DNA of 64,000 nt from Maribacter algarum (ex Lu et al. 2025) (nom. illeg.) (GCA_947495915.1 CANMAW010000003.1:398308-462307); one strand, 5' to 3'; shown: positions 53,915 through 62,574, numbered from the stretch's first letter. The notes: generated by a model from the sequence alone, not told the origin. Made by a program: numbers and translations.

Positions 53915-56668
53915 ATGAAGTTATTTTTTTTAGTGTTAAGCCTATTTTTTATTCAATTTTCACAAGCCCAAGTAACACCTGCTGAAAAAGCAGCCTTGCA
54001 AGCCTTTTACAATGCCACAGACGGGCCAAATTGGATTAGTGAGAATGACGGAGACCTAACCAATGACTGGAATTTTGGAGGTGTTGTTACTAATGATTGG
54101 TTTGGCCTAACCATTGCTGGCGGTAATGTATTGAGTATTAATATGAACCCAGCAAATTTAACAGAAGGGGGAAATAACTTAACAGGAATTATACCGAACG
54201 AAATTGGTAATCTACCTCATTTAGTAACGTTAAATCTCGCTGCGGAAAACCTAATGGGTGACCTTCCTATGGGTTTATTTAATCTTAGTGAATTGCAGCT
54301 TATAAATCTTAGATCTAATGAGATAACAGGTAATATTCCACCAGAAATATCCCAACTTACCAACTTGATTTCATTACAGCTTTACGACAATGATCTTATT
54401 GGTGAAATTCCTGTTGAATTAACAACATTGAATTTACTAGAAGACATACAACTGTCAAATAACAATTTGTTTGGTGAAATTCCTATTGAAATTACGAATA
54501 TGATTCAACTTAGAATTCTAGACTTAAATAATAACCCTTTTACTGGCTTTCTATATCCTGAATATGGAAATTTAGTAAATCTTGAAACTTTTTTTCTGTA
54601 TAACAATTTACTTACTGGCTCAATTCCTAATGAAATAGGTGATATGTCAAACTTAGAATTTTTATGGCTTGGCGGAAACAATTTGAATGGTACACTACCC
54701 ACTAGCCTTGGCAACTTAACGAATTTAAAAGTCATAAATATTAGTTTTACAGGTATTTCAGGGAGTATACCTGTAACGTATGGTCAATTGGTTAACATAC
54801 AACGCTTTCTGCTAAATAATAACCAACTTTCAGATGAGTTGCCTGGTTCATTAGCTAATCTCACCCAAATAATTACTTTTAAAGTAGACCATAATCAACT
54901 ATCAGGAGAATTACCCACGAGTTATGATCAATGGGTTTTGATTGAAAAATTTGAAGTTGGCAATAACCAATTTACGGGTAACATTCCAGATTCATATGCA
55001 AATCTTACCAATCTTACTCATTTTTCAGTAGACTATAATAATCTTTCCGGAGAGCTATCACCGTTATTCTCAAGTTGGGATAAGTTGGTATGGCTTAATT
55101 TACAGGATAACAATTTTAGCGGACCAATACCCGAGACCTATTCAAACTTAACTAGTATAGAAAGTTTAAATATTGCAAACAATCAATTCAGTGGTGAGTT
55201 ATCTCCTTCTTTTTCTAATTGGTCAAACGCCAAAGCTTTGTTTTTTCAAAATAACCAATTCGAAGGGGCAATTCCTGACTTTACTTCTGTTCTTACGCTA
55301 GGTCCATCAGGAAACAAAGAAGATGCTCTATCCTTTAATGGTAACCAATTTCAATTCGGCGATTTTGAAAACGAATTTAATCATTACGATCAAGAGCTTT
55401 TCGGGTTTTTCTACAGTCCACAGGCAAAAGTCAATGATATGGAGTCTTTTAGTAGTTGCGAAGGATCAAACATAACATTATCAACCATGGTAAGTGGTTC
55501 TGCTAATGAGTACCAATGGTTTAAAAATGGGAATATTATCGAGGGTGCTACAAATGCAGATTTAGTTTTAAATCCTTTAGATACTTCCGATTCTGGAACC
55601 TATACTTGTAATATAACAAGTACCATTGTAACCGATCTTACACTAGAACGTAACCCAATATCACTTACCGTAAACGCTGATGGCCCCACGGCTAATTCGG
55701 TTGAAAATATAGTAGCCTGCGATTTAGATGCTGATGGTTTTACAAGTTTTAATATTGACCTTACTCAAGTAGAATCGCAAGTAATAGGTGCTCAAAACGG
55801 ACTTACAGTTTCGTATTATGATACGACAGGAAACCCTTTAACACTCACTAATAATTATACAAATAGTTCTGCAAACGAAGAAGTTATCACCGTAAGAGTT
55901 ACCGACTCTGGTGGTTGCTATAATGAAAGTACATTTAGTCTTATAGCGGCAGAACCAATAACAGCAGATGATTTAGACGATGTAATTTCTTGCAATAGTT
56001 ACGAGTTGCCAGAATTAAACACTGGCAATAGTTATTTTACACAACCAAATGCAAGTGGAACACAATTACAAGAAGGAACTATAATTACAAACTCGCAAAC
56101 TATTTATATTCATACGGGGGTAGCAAACTGTTCCGATGAAACCAGCTTTAACGTAACGATCAATTCTCCGGCAATTGTAGATGAACTAAACGATGTAACA
56201 GCATGTGAATTCTATACCCTACCAAAACTTGATAATGGCAGCTATTTTACAGAAAGTAATGGCCAAGGCTCAGTGTTAACAGAAGGAGACACCATACTAC
56301 AAACACAAACTATTTATATCTATAATACAACTACCAACTGCTCAAACGAATCTAGCTTTTTAGTAACTATAGATTTACTTTCATGTGAAAACTCAGACGA
56401 AGCTATACTTGCTAAATTTCCAAAGTTCTTTACTCCTAATGCTGATGGAATACATGATGTTTGGAAAGTTAATCAAGACTTTTTTAGCCTAGAAGGCTCC
56501 ATTACCATTTATAATCGTTTCGGTAAACTTTTAGCTCAATTCAATGCTGAAAATGGATCTTGGGATGGAAATTATAACGGAAAGAGTCTTCCAGCAAGTG
56601 ATTACTGGTTTATGTTTAATGGAGTTGAAGGAAATTCTTTTACAGGGCATTTTTCGCTAAAAAGATGA
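53915..56668 (+). CDS. T9SS type B leucine-rich-repeat surface protein
   Basis: A 917-residue secreted protein. The signal peptide ends near residue 19 (FSQAQ). Plant-type leucine-rich repeats of about 24 residues (LTGxIPxExGNLxxLxxLxL) run from about 70 to 475. An Ig-like domain (YQWFKNG...SDSGTYTC) covers about 510-585, beta-rich modules with paired Cys (VACDLD, VISCNSYELP, VTACEFYTLP) follow to about 830, and a T9SS type B sorting domain closes the chain (FPKFFTPNADGIHDVW...FSLKR). It is secreted by the type IX system to the surface; binding function is inferred. Confidence 0.92.
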   Translation: MKLFFLVLSLFFIQFSQAQVTPAEKAALQAFYNATDGPNWISENDGDLTNDWNFGGVVTNDWFGLTIAGGNVLSINMNPANLTEGGNNLTGIIPNEIGNLPHLVTLNLAAENLMGDLPMGLFNLSELQLINLRSNEITGNIPPEISQLTNLISLQLYDNDLIGEIPVELTTLNLLEDIQLSNNNLFGEIPIEITNMIQLRILDLNNNPFTGFLYPEYGNLVNLETFFLYNNLLTGSIPNEIGDMSNLEFLWLGGNNLNGTLPTSLGNLTNLKVINISFTGISGSIPVTYGQLVNIQRFLLNNNQLSDELPGSLANLTQIITFKVDHNQLSGELPTSYDQWVLIEKFEVGNNQFTGNIPDSYANLTNLTHFSVDYNNLSGELSPLFSSWDKLVWLNLQDNNFSGPIPETYSNLTSIESLNIANNQFSGELSPSFSNWSNAKALFFQNNQFEGAIPDFTSVLTLGPSGNKEDALSFNGNQFQFGDFENEFNHYDQELFGFFYSPQAKVNDMESFSSCEGSNITLSTMVSGSANEYQWFKNGNIIEGATNADLVLNPLDTSDSGTYTCNITSTIVTDLTLERNPISLTVNADGPTANSVENIVACDLDADGFTSFNIDLTQVESQVIGAQNGLTVSYYDTTGNPLTLTNNYTNSSANEEVITVRVTDSGGCYNESTFSLIAAEPITADDLDDVISCNSYELPELNTGNSYFTQPNASGTQLQEGTIITNSQTIYIHTGVANCSDETSFNVTINSPAIVDELNDVTACEFYTLPKLDNGSYFTESNGQGSVLTEGDTILQTQTIYIYNTTTNCSNESSFLVTIDLLSCENSDEAILAKFPKFFTPNADGIHDVWKVNQDFFSLEGSITIYNRFGKLLAQFNAENGSWDGNYNGKSLPASDYWFMFNGVEGNSFTGHFSLKR

Positions 56669-56680
56669 TACATATTAAAA

Positions 56681-56722
56681 AAAATAGCATTTCGGGTTAA
56701 TACCCAAACCGCTAATATTTTT
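56681..56722. terminator. Candidate bidirectional terminator
   Basis: A GGGT-taat-ACCC core, flanked by TTT/AAA and GC/GC pairs, lies between A-rich (left) and T-rich (right) runs in the gap of convergent genes. The stem is imperfect. Confidence 0.45.
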
Positions 56723-56746
56723 AAAAATTGTTATAGCCTGGCTTTA

Positions 56747-57187
56747 TCATATTTTAAATCCTTTTGCCACTAGAATCGCTAAGAATGGAATTATTAAAAG
56801 TAAAATTATCTCTATTAGAAGTAATACTCTTATTATTCTAAAATTTTTTAACGTTACAAATTCAATCTGTAAATTTCTTAGTTTTAGAAACTGAATTGTA
56901 GGGTAAATTGATAATAGACCAACCACAATAAATAAAGAAAATTTCAAGATAAAAATAGGGTTTGACATATAGTAGTCTTCTCCTTTTCCGAAATAAAACA
57001 TTCTAAATAAACCGGAGGCAATCGTGAATCCAGCAGAAATTCCGAAGAACAGATCTGCTTTTCTAAGTGTTAGAAAATCATGTCTTTTCATTTTTTCTTT
57101 AATGATACTGAGTTCAAAAATTAGTGACGAAAACAGCATGCAAATTGAAATAAAGTGTGCGTAAGTTACTATCGAATATAGCCACAT
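56747..57187 (-). CDS. DUF2214-like membrane protein
   Basis: A 146-residue integral membrane protein with four helices (about 5-25, 45-66, 80-99 and 121-142). The stretches YAHFISICMLFSSLIFELSI, RKADLFFGISAGFTIASGL, RMFYFGKGEDYYMSNP and VGLLSIYPTIQFL match the DUF2214 family. It is 3 nt after a lipoprotein on the same strand. The function of the family is unknown. Confidence 0.85.
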   Translation of the reverse strand: MWLYSIVTYAHFISICMLFSSLIFELSIIKEKMKRHDFLTLRKADLFFGISAGFTIASGLFRMFYFGKGEDYYMSNPIFILKFSLFIVVGLLSIYPTIQFLKLRNLQIEFVTLKNFRIIRVLLLIEIILLLIIPFLAILVAKGFKI

Positions 57188-57190
57188 ACG

Positions 57191-57820
57191 CTATTTAAAT
57201 TTGGTTGGAGCATTCTCCAAAGTTACAGGTCTAAATATTACGGCTCTTTCTTCAATTTTTGCAAAAGGTGTTTCTTTATCATTTGATAGTTTAAATAATT
57301 CAACAGTTTCTAGTAATATTCCTTCTTCATATTTATAATGTTGTGTAATTCTCATTGTATTATAAGGAGCAAAAGAACTAATGTCATCTATAGAAAACTG
57401 GATTACTTGCTCTCTAAATTCATTATCTGAAATACCAGTTCCATTGCCTAAAGAAGAATTTATTTTTGATATGATTTTTTCATCTTCTTTTGAGAAATCA
57501 ATTCCAAAAAACATAGTTTGTTCTCTTTCTCCAGCCTTTCCGTCATAATCTGGATGAATTCTATGCATATTTTTGATTGACTTCCATCGATTTGCATATC
57601 GTCTCTGAACTACTTCAAAGGAATAATCATTTGATTCGTTTCTCACATACTTACCTGCTTTAAAAACATATGCTTCACCACTTCCAACCCAAACAATGGA
57701 GTAGTTATTTTCAATTGTTGGCAGTGTATTATTGGTTGGAACAATAATCTTATTTGATGTTGAACAAGAACCTAAAAATGTTGAGATAGCAACTACTAAA
57801 TAAATGGATATTTTTTTCAT
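57191..57820 (-). CDS. Lipoprotein, uncharacterised
   Basis: A 209-residue lipoprotein with lipobox LGSC (Cys19). The mature part has no recognised domain; it shows RRYANRWKSIKNMHRIHPDYDG and a C-terminal VELFKLSND. It is followed by DUF2214 after 3 nt. The region upstream has a 11-bp inverted repeat that overlaps a -7 promoter box, and the Crp-like regulator gene is the next gene upstream. Confidence 0.65.
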   Translation of the reverse strand: MKKISIYLVVAISTFLGSCSTSNKIIVPTNNTLPTIENNYSIVWVGSGEAYVFKAGKYVRNESNDYSFEVVQRRYANRWKSIKNMHRIHPDYDGKAGEREQTMFFGIDFSKEDEKIISKINSSLGNGTGISDNEFREQVIQFSIDDISSFAPYNTMRITQHYKYEEGILLETVELFKLSNDKETPFAKIEERAVIFRPVTLENAPTKFK

Positions 57821-57823
57821 TGT

Positions 57824-57870
57824 AAAATACTTTTAACGTGAATAATTAATTAACACTACAAAAGTATTTT
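57824..57870. promoter_or_regulatory. Inverted repeat overlapping a -7 box (operator-like)
   Basis: AAAATACTTTT (57824-57834) and AAAAGTATTTT (57860-57870) form a perfect 11-bp inverted repeat with a 25-nt spacer. On the minus strand the right arm contains TACTTTTG (57859-57866), a full TAnnTTTG box 38 nt before the lipoprotein ATG. Confidence 0.45.
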
Positions 57871-57910
57871 GAAGTCAATTCTTAAAAATTGATGTATGTT
57901 ACAATCGAAT

Positions 57911-58486
57911 TTATTTTGCAACTTCCTTCCTAATTCGACTGAGACTTTCTCTTTCAATTCCTAAATAGGAAGCAAGCTGATAGAGAGGGATAAGTTCAAT
58001 AAATCTAGGATAGTCATTTATCATTTGTAGATATCTTTCTTTAGCTGAAAGAAATAAAAATGATTCAAAACGGTTGGTTGCAATTGCATAAACACTTTCT
58101 GCGATTATTCTTCCAAATCGTTCCCAATTTTTAGAATTATCGTAAGCATTTTTAAGTGATTGGGCATTAAAAGTAAATAAATCGCAGTCTTCTAATGCCT
58201 GTATGTAATACCTACTCGATCTGTTTTTCAAAAAATCTAAGTATGAAACGGCATAATCATTCTCCAAAAAAAAATGATTGTTAATCTCTTTGCCATCTGA
58301 TAAATAGTAGAGTCTAAGAATGCCTTTTTCAACAAATGCTATTTCATTTGATTTTTGACCTTCCTTTAAGAAGAATTCTCCTTTTTTAATTTTTTTTCGA
58401 TTCAAATATGGAATAAACATTGAACATTCTTCTTCAGAAAAGTCTGTTATTTTTCTAATCTGAATTTTGAAATTATCTAAGTTCAT
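57911..58486 (-). CDS. Crp/Fnr family transcriptional regulator
   Basis: A 191-residue regulator from the ATG at 58486: a cNMP-binding-type beta-barrel (about 20-130; KKGEFFLKEGQKSNEIAFVEKGILRLYY) and a C-terminal helix-turn-helix (IPLYQLASYLGIERESLSRIRKEV). The longer frame to 58522 adds 12 residues that run into a palindromic element and is not used. The Cys ligands of Fnr are absent. The ligand is unknown. The lipoprotein and DUF2214 genes follow. Confidence 0.88.
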   Translation of the reverse strand: MNLDNFKIQIRKITDFSEEECSMFIPYLNRKKIKKGEFFLKEGQKSNEIAFVEKGILRLYYLSDGKEINNHFFLENDYAVSYLDFLKNRSSRYYIQALEDCDLFTFNAQSLKNAYDNSKNWERFGRIIAESVYAIATNRFESFLFLSAKERYLQMINDYPRFIELIPLYQLASYLGIERESLSRIRKEVAK

Positions 58487-58496
58487 TTGTTTTTGT

Positions 58497-58703
58497 TTAG
58501 CTAAAGGTCTCAGCTGTGGCAAGTAGGTCAGGCAAGAAAACTTTTAGTTTCCGTCTGGTCTACGAGCCAGAGCTTTTTGTTTTGTAATTATTTTTTCTTT
58601 TTTAATTGCCAAATGCAAAAGATTTTGCGGACTTCATAAATATACGCAGACCTTTTGATTTAGCTCAATACCCCGTAGTAGGTTTAGGCATTGTTGTACT
58701 TCG
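58497..58703. repeat. Cassette-type intergenic element R1
   Basis: About 207 bp between the Crp start codon (10 nt) and the stop of the alpha/beta hydrolase gene (3 nt). The left end TTAGCTAAAGGTCTCAG leads into GGCAAGTAGG. The right end reads GTAGGTTTAGGCATTGTTG. The inner block at about 58617-58675 is nearly the same as in R4. A TCTGG/CCAGA hairpin lies near 58555. Confidence 0.6.
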
Positions 58704-58706
58704 TTC

Positions 58707-59705
58707 TTAATCAGATTGCTTTATTATCCATTCCATTAGTTCGTCTTTATCCACCGAAATCCAAGTTGCAGCAGTATTTTTTTTCTCTGTTTTACTGTCT
58801 TGCGGATAAATAATTTTTAATTCAGCGTTTTCATTTTCAGCCAGTTTCATTTGAGCAATAAGTCCTACCATATCTGGAGCATTATTGTCTATTGTAGTTT
58901 TTCTTTTCTTTTCTAACCAGTATTCTATGGCAATTTCTATATAAGCTCGGGTTGGAAACTCCTGAAAATATTTAATGTGTCTATCTGTTTCGTCTGAATA
59001 ACTGTAGGTCGAAAAATCAAGATAGCTTTCAAGATTTGATTTTGGTGTACCATTAAGGTGCTTTTCTAGAACGTAATTAGAGAAAGTCCCTTCCCATACA
59101 GCTCCTTCATCAAAATTTATTCTTCTATCTCTTTTACCTTCATTATACTGTCTTACCCAATCTAAAGGTGCATCACAAATTATTAGTCCGGAAATATTTA
59201 ATGAAAACTTGGGTCGATTTTTCTTAATGTATTCCACGTATTTTAATGTTCGGTGACCCGATAAGCCCACACCAACAAGAAATACATTTTTATTTGGCAA
59301 ATAATTTTTTTCGAATGCGTTTTTGATTGTTTCGTGTGCATCGATAATTGAGCTTTCGAAAAAAAAGAAGTCCAATGGAATTTCTGTTGAAACAGACAAA
59401 ACAGCGAACCCAGCTGTATTCGCTTGAGAATAGATTTGTTTTGCGCTCATATTTTTATTCTCAAATTCCGAGTCTTCCAAAAAGATAATTACTCCTGAAA
59501 TATTTCTTCCATCCTCGGGTTTGGCAAGTGTATATCCTTTTTTTATATACTTCAGAAAATCGCTGTCCAATTTTCCAATTCTTATACTGTCATTTTGCGC
59601 CTTTTGATACTTTTCAATTATACTTTGCCCATTGGTTTTTAAAAATGAAAATACTAACAGAAATATAAGCGTTGATTTTATTCCAATTTTCATTTTATAG
59701 TTCAT
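58707..59705 (-). CDS. Alpha/beta hydrolase-like secreted protein
   Basis: A 332-residue protein from the ATG at 59705 (a second ATG at 59693 is possible). It has a signal peptide (KSTLIFLLVFSFLKTNG) and an alpha/beta-hydrolase core with the nucleophile elbow GVGLSGHRTL (Ser) after VFLVG. The C-terminal catalytic His is not clear. The frame is open to 59762, and the extra residues overlap a palindromic element. The substrate is unknown. It sits between two palindromic elements. Confidence 0.65.
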   Translation of the reverse strand: MNYKMKIGIKSTLIFLLVFSFLKTNGQSIIEKYQKAQNDSIRIGKLDSDFLKYIKKGYTLAKPEDGRNISGVIIFLEDSEFENKNMSAKQIYSQANTAGFAVLSVSTEIPLDFFFFESSIIDAHETIKNAFEKNYLPNKNVFLVGVGLSGHRTLKYVEYIKKNRPKFSLNISGLIICDAPLDWVRQYNEGKRDRRINFDEGAVWEGTFSNYVLEKHLNGTPKSNLESYLDFSTYSYSDETDRHIKYFQEFPTRAYIEIAIEYWLEKKRKTTIDNNAPDMVGLIAQMKLAENENAELKIIYPQDSKTEKKNTAATWISVDKDELMEWIIKQSD

Positions 59706-59729
59706 TTTAATTACTAGACTCAGAATTAA

Positions 59730-59813
59730 GCACAACCTGTTTGAGTATGGCTTGCTGCACAAGAATTTTCGTGTAGGTAATTCACAAGCAATGAGCTATA
59801 CAAGTTGTTGTGG
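59730..59813. repeat. Cassette-type intergenic element R2
   Basis: Outer arms GCACAACCTGTTTGAG and CTATACAAGTTGTTGTGG pair imperfectly. A second pair GGCTTGCTG / CAAGCA lies inside, and the centre CACAAGAATTTTCGTG is itself an imperfect hairpin. It fills the gap between two genes, 24 nt from the ATG and 8 nt from the stop. Confidence 0.55.
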
Positions 59814-59821
59814 TACGTATT

Positions 59822-60478
59822 TTATTCTTTTCGGTACGCAATTAATTCCATTTGTCCAGTCGGAATTGCATAAAGTTTTAAAAAATCAGTCGTAACTTCT
59901 TTGATTGGTATTGAGCCATTTCTCTTTCCGTCATAATACATTGAAACAAAAAAAGTCGAGTCAATTTTTTCTATCATTTTTTTCTCGCCCTCTTTGTTCT
60001 TAAATAATTCCAAAAGTTCTTTGTCCCAAAGCTCTTTGTTAAATTCAAATTCCGATTCTTGTCCGTTTTCAGTAAATACGAAAGTCAGTTTTTCAATTTC
60101 TTCTTTTTTCAGCGTTGTGATTGTCGGTTCAAGTCGATAGAAGTCACACTCAAAAACAGCATCTTTTCCATTTGCTTTTCCGTCGATAAACAATTTTAAG
60201 TGTTTATCATTAATCATTTTGTATTTGGCAAACTTTCCATTTTTGGAAGTCAATATTTCGCTTTCTAAAACTTTTAGATGTGTTGCTTGTTTTTCGAGAG
60301 AGAAATCTGTGTAAAATTCGGCAATTGCGTCTTTAATTTCCAGCATTTGAAATCCAGGATAACCTTTTTTATCATTTCCCGAATCAATATCTTTCAGAAT
60401 CCATTTTCCATTCATATTTTGTCCAATTACTGAATTGAAAATCAATGTTATTAATATGAAGAATGTCGTTTTTATCAT
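59822..60478 (-). CDS. Secreted protein with lipocalin-like start, uncharacterised
   Basis: A 218-residue protein from the ATG at 60478 with a signal peptide (about 1-19, ending VIGQ). MNGKWILKDIDSGNDKKGY follows, similar to lipocalin beginnings. The chain is Lys/Glu-rich and has no known domain. An ATG two codons earlier (60487) is possible, but it would lie inside element R3. Confidence 0.62.
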   Translation of the reverse strand: MIKTTFFILITLIFNSVIGQNMNGKWILKDIDSGNDKKGYPGFQMLEIKDAIAEFYTDFSLEKQATHLKVLESEILTSKNGKFAKYKMINDKHLKLFIDGKANGKDAVFECDFYRLEPTITTLKKEEIEKLTFVFTENGQESEFEFNKELWDKELLELFKNKEGEKKMIEKIDSTFFVSMYYDGKRNGSIPIKEVTTDFLKLYAIPTGQMELIAYRKE

Positions 60479-60480
60479 AT

Positions 60481-60655
60481 GTGCCACAACAGTCTCGGCT
60501 ATGCGAAGTAGGGCGGTCGGTAGGCGGAGGCCTTTCCGCGCCGAGCCCTAGCCAAAGCTTTTGCATTTTGTGTTTATCTTTTTTCTCTTAAATGCTCCCA
60601 AGCTAATAGTATCAGCCCTTACGGTCCTTTTTACAATAGGTGTTGTTAGCAATAG
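60481..60655. repeat. Cassette-type intergenic element R3
   Basis: About 175 bp, beginning 2 nt from a start codon. The left end GTGCCACAAC...GAAGTAGGGC and right end GGTGTTGTTAGCAATAG are related to R4/R5. A GC-rich stem at 60511-60548 (GGGC, CGG, GCGGA pairing with TCCGC, CCG, GCCC) stands out from the AT-rich flanks. Confidence 0.6.
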
Positions 60656-60679
60656 TTTTATTATATTGGTTCATTTAAG

Positions 60680-62434
60680 TCACTCATTATATCTTTTTTT
60701 AAGTTCCAAATAATGACTATAAGGATTCATATTTCCTATTTCAAAAGAAATAACTTGAGAAGAATTATCTGAATAATTCTGGTCAGTCACACCTGTCTTT
60801 TTCTCTTCAATAAGCTCGTAAAAACCGCCTATATTGAAAGGAAGGGAGCTGGTTTGGAAATTGTCAGTAAAGGCCTTTGGATTAATTTTGGCTTTATCAA
60901 AATATGTTTCATTGACAATGACATTTGAAAAATCAGTATCTATTAAAATCGATTCTGTAAAGTCCGAGTTTAATAAATTGAAATTGGATATTTTCACGTT
61001 TGATAAGTTGGCCTTGTTAAATAATACCTTAGTCATACGCGAAGAATAATCGCTAAAACCACCTACCATTTCAATTTTACCTTTTTCGTCTTTTATAAAT
61101 TCATTTTCTATTTTAATAAATGCAGAATGATACAAACTCGTTGATTCATTATTATTTGAGATAATATATGACGCTTCTCCAAAAAGTATCATAGCAAAAT
61201 CTTCTACCTTTTTTGTTATTTTAAGATTATCCACTTTTTTTGAAACAAATTTACCCTTAGTTACCTCGCCAAATTCATATGCCCATTTTATTTCACTATT
61301 AAAAATAGAATTCTGAAGAAATGCTCCAGAAAAGTCCACATCAAATAAATAGCATCTAATGTATTTACTATTAATTGCGTTAACATCACGTAATTTTGCA
61401 CCCTGAAATGAACAATTGTTGAAAGTTGTATTTGGCATGTATGAGCCATCGAAAACAACATTTTCTAGATTGCTATTTGCGAAATTAGTATTTGATATAT
61501 TTGAATTGATTATTTCTGAATTAGCTAGGTTTATTCCGTTCAAATCAACATCTGCGAGTACCGTATTGAATAGTTCAGAATTTTGAAAATTTGCTTTCTC
61601 AAAAATTTGAAGATAGGTAATTGAGTCCAGTTTGAAATTCATCAAGGCCGATAGTAATTGACCTCGTTCTGGACTAACAGCTTTTTCTAATAACTCATCA
61701 TTTCTTAGATATTTATAAGGTTTTAATGCTTGTGTTAATGAGGCTATCCTAGAGATAAGTTCAGTTGACAGTACTCTAGTTTTTTCGTTTCCTGGTTTTT
61801 TTAACTCATCATCTATTTTATCTAAAACATTACTGAATAGATATACAATAGAACTTCTTCTGTCAGCTTCTTGTAGATTTGTTTGTTGGTCAATTCTTTT
61901 GTTCTGGTTTGCAAATAAATTATTTTGAGAATTCAATAACTGATTTTGCTGTTCAGTTTTATCATTTTGTATACCAACAAGTTCATTTTGGAGTTCAAAT
62001 AATTGATTTTGAAGGTCAAATTTGGAGTTTTGATTTCCTAGTAAATTGTTCTGTAGGTCAAACATTAAGTTTTGCTGTAAGAATAAACCATTTTGCTCTT
62101 TTATAAGGTCTTCCTGATTTTTTAAAAGAATTGTCTGTTGTTTATATATTTTGGATTGTTCATTCATGATGTCAGTCTGTTTTGATATATAGATACCGAC
62201 AACTATTGCAACAATTAAAGACGCAATCCCCAATAATATTTCAAATATTTTTATTGGTTTTTTTTCATTGTCATCCGCCTCATTTGAAATTTGATTTTTT
62301 AATAGGTCTAACTTACTTTCTTGACTATTGATTTTTAAAATTAGGTTTTCCTTTTCGTTTTGTAAAGCAGCTAATTCCTCAGTTGACTTCTGAAATTTCT
62401 TTTTCCAATTGGTGTATGGCCTTCTTGCGCCCAT
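60680..62434 (-). CDS. Pentapeptide-repeat protein with membrane helix and Gln-heptad coiled coil
   Basis: A 584-residue protein. Residues about 11-55 form a coiled coil, 63-84 a membrane helix, and 92-189 a second coiled coil in which every heptad has Gln at the same position (14 heptads) and 10 consecutive ones have QN, with Leu/Met typically three residues later. Pentapeptide repeats A(D/N)LxN-like run from about 275 to 375 (FQNSELFNTVLADVDLNG) and about 455 to 520. It is probably a membrane-anchored oligomer. No enzyme motif is seen and the function is unknown. A palindrome lies 52 nt upstream. Confidence 0.85.
   Translation of the reverse strand: MGARRPYTNWKKKFQKSTEELAALQNEKENLILKINSQESKLDLLKNQISNEADDNEKKPIKIFEILLGIASLIVAIVVGIYISKQTDIMNEQSKIYKQQTILLKNQEDLIKEQNGLFLQQNLMFDLQNNLLGNQNSKFDLQNQLFELQNELVGIQNDKTEQQNQLLNSQNNLFANQNKRIDQQTNLQEADRRSSIVYLFSNVLDKIDDELKKPGNEKTRVLSTELISRIASLTQALKPYKYLRNDELLEKAVSPERGQLLSALMNFKLDSITYLQIFEKANFQNSELFNTVLADVDLNGINLANSEIINSNISNTNFANSNLENVVFDGSYMPNTTFNNCSFQGAKLRDVNAINSKYIRCYLFDVDFSGAFLQNSIFNSEIKWAYEFGEVTKGKFVSKKVDNLKITKKVEDFAMILFGEASYIISNNNESTSLYHSAFIKIENEFIKDEKGKIEMVGGFSDYSSRMTKVLFNKANLSNVKISNFNLLNSDFTESILIDTDFSNVIVNETYFDKAKINPKAFTDNFQTSSLPFNIGGFYELIEEKKTGVTDQNYSDNSSQVISFEIGNMNPYSHYLELKKRYNE
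61868..62161 (-). repeat. 21-nt degenerate tandem repeat encoding Gln heptads
   Basis: Encodes residues 92-189 of the pentapeptide-repeat protein. The protein period is exactly 7 residues over 14 units (Gln at 93, 100, 107 ... 184; QN at 114/115 to 177/178). DNA copies are diverged, so it is an old repeat or under selection. Confidence 0.75.
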
Positions 62435-62486
62435 TAAATACTAGATTATATTATTTTGAGAAACTGAACTATTAGTTAAATTCTGA

Positions 62487-62536
62487 CTAACGCTTAAATT
62501 TAGTATAATTTTCCTACACAAAATTTGACTCGTTAG
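62487..62536. repeat. Compact palindrome CTAACG...CGTTAG
   Basis: CTAACG and AAATTT on the left pair with AAATTT and CGTTAG on the right across a 3-4 nt internal mismatch. The total is 50 bp, just upstream of the pentapeptide-repeat gene. Confidence 0.5.
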
Positions 62537-62574
62537 CTTAAAAAATTAATAGAGTTTCTTTATGTAGAGAATTG

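Noticed and set aside
60384..60566. 60-codon ORF overlapping element R3
   Set aside because: It crosses the GC-rich hairpin and the start of the secreted protein in another frame, and its composition reflects the palindrome.
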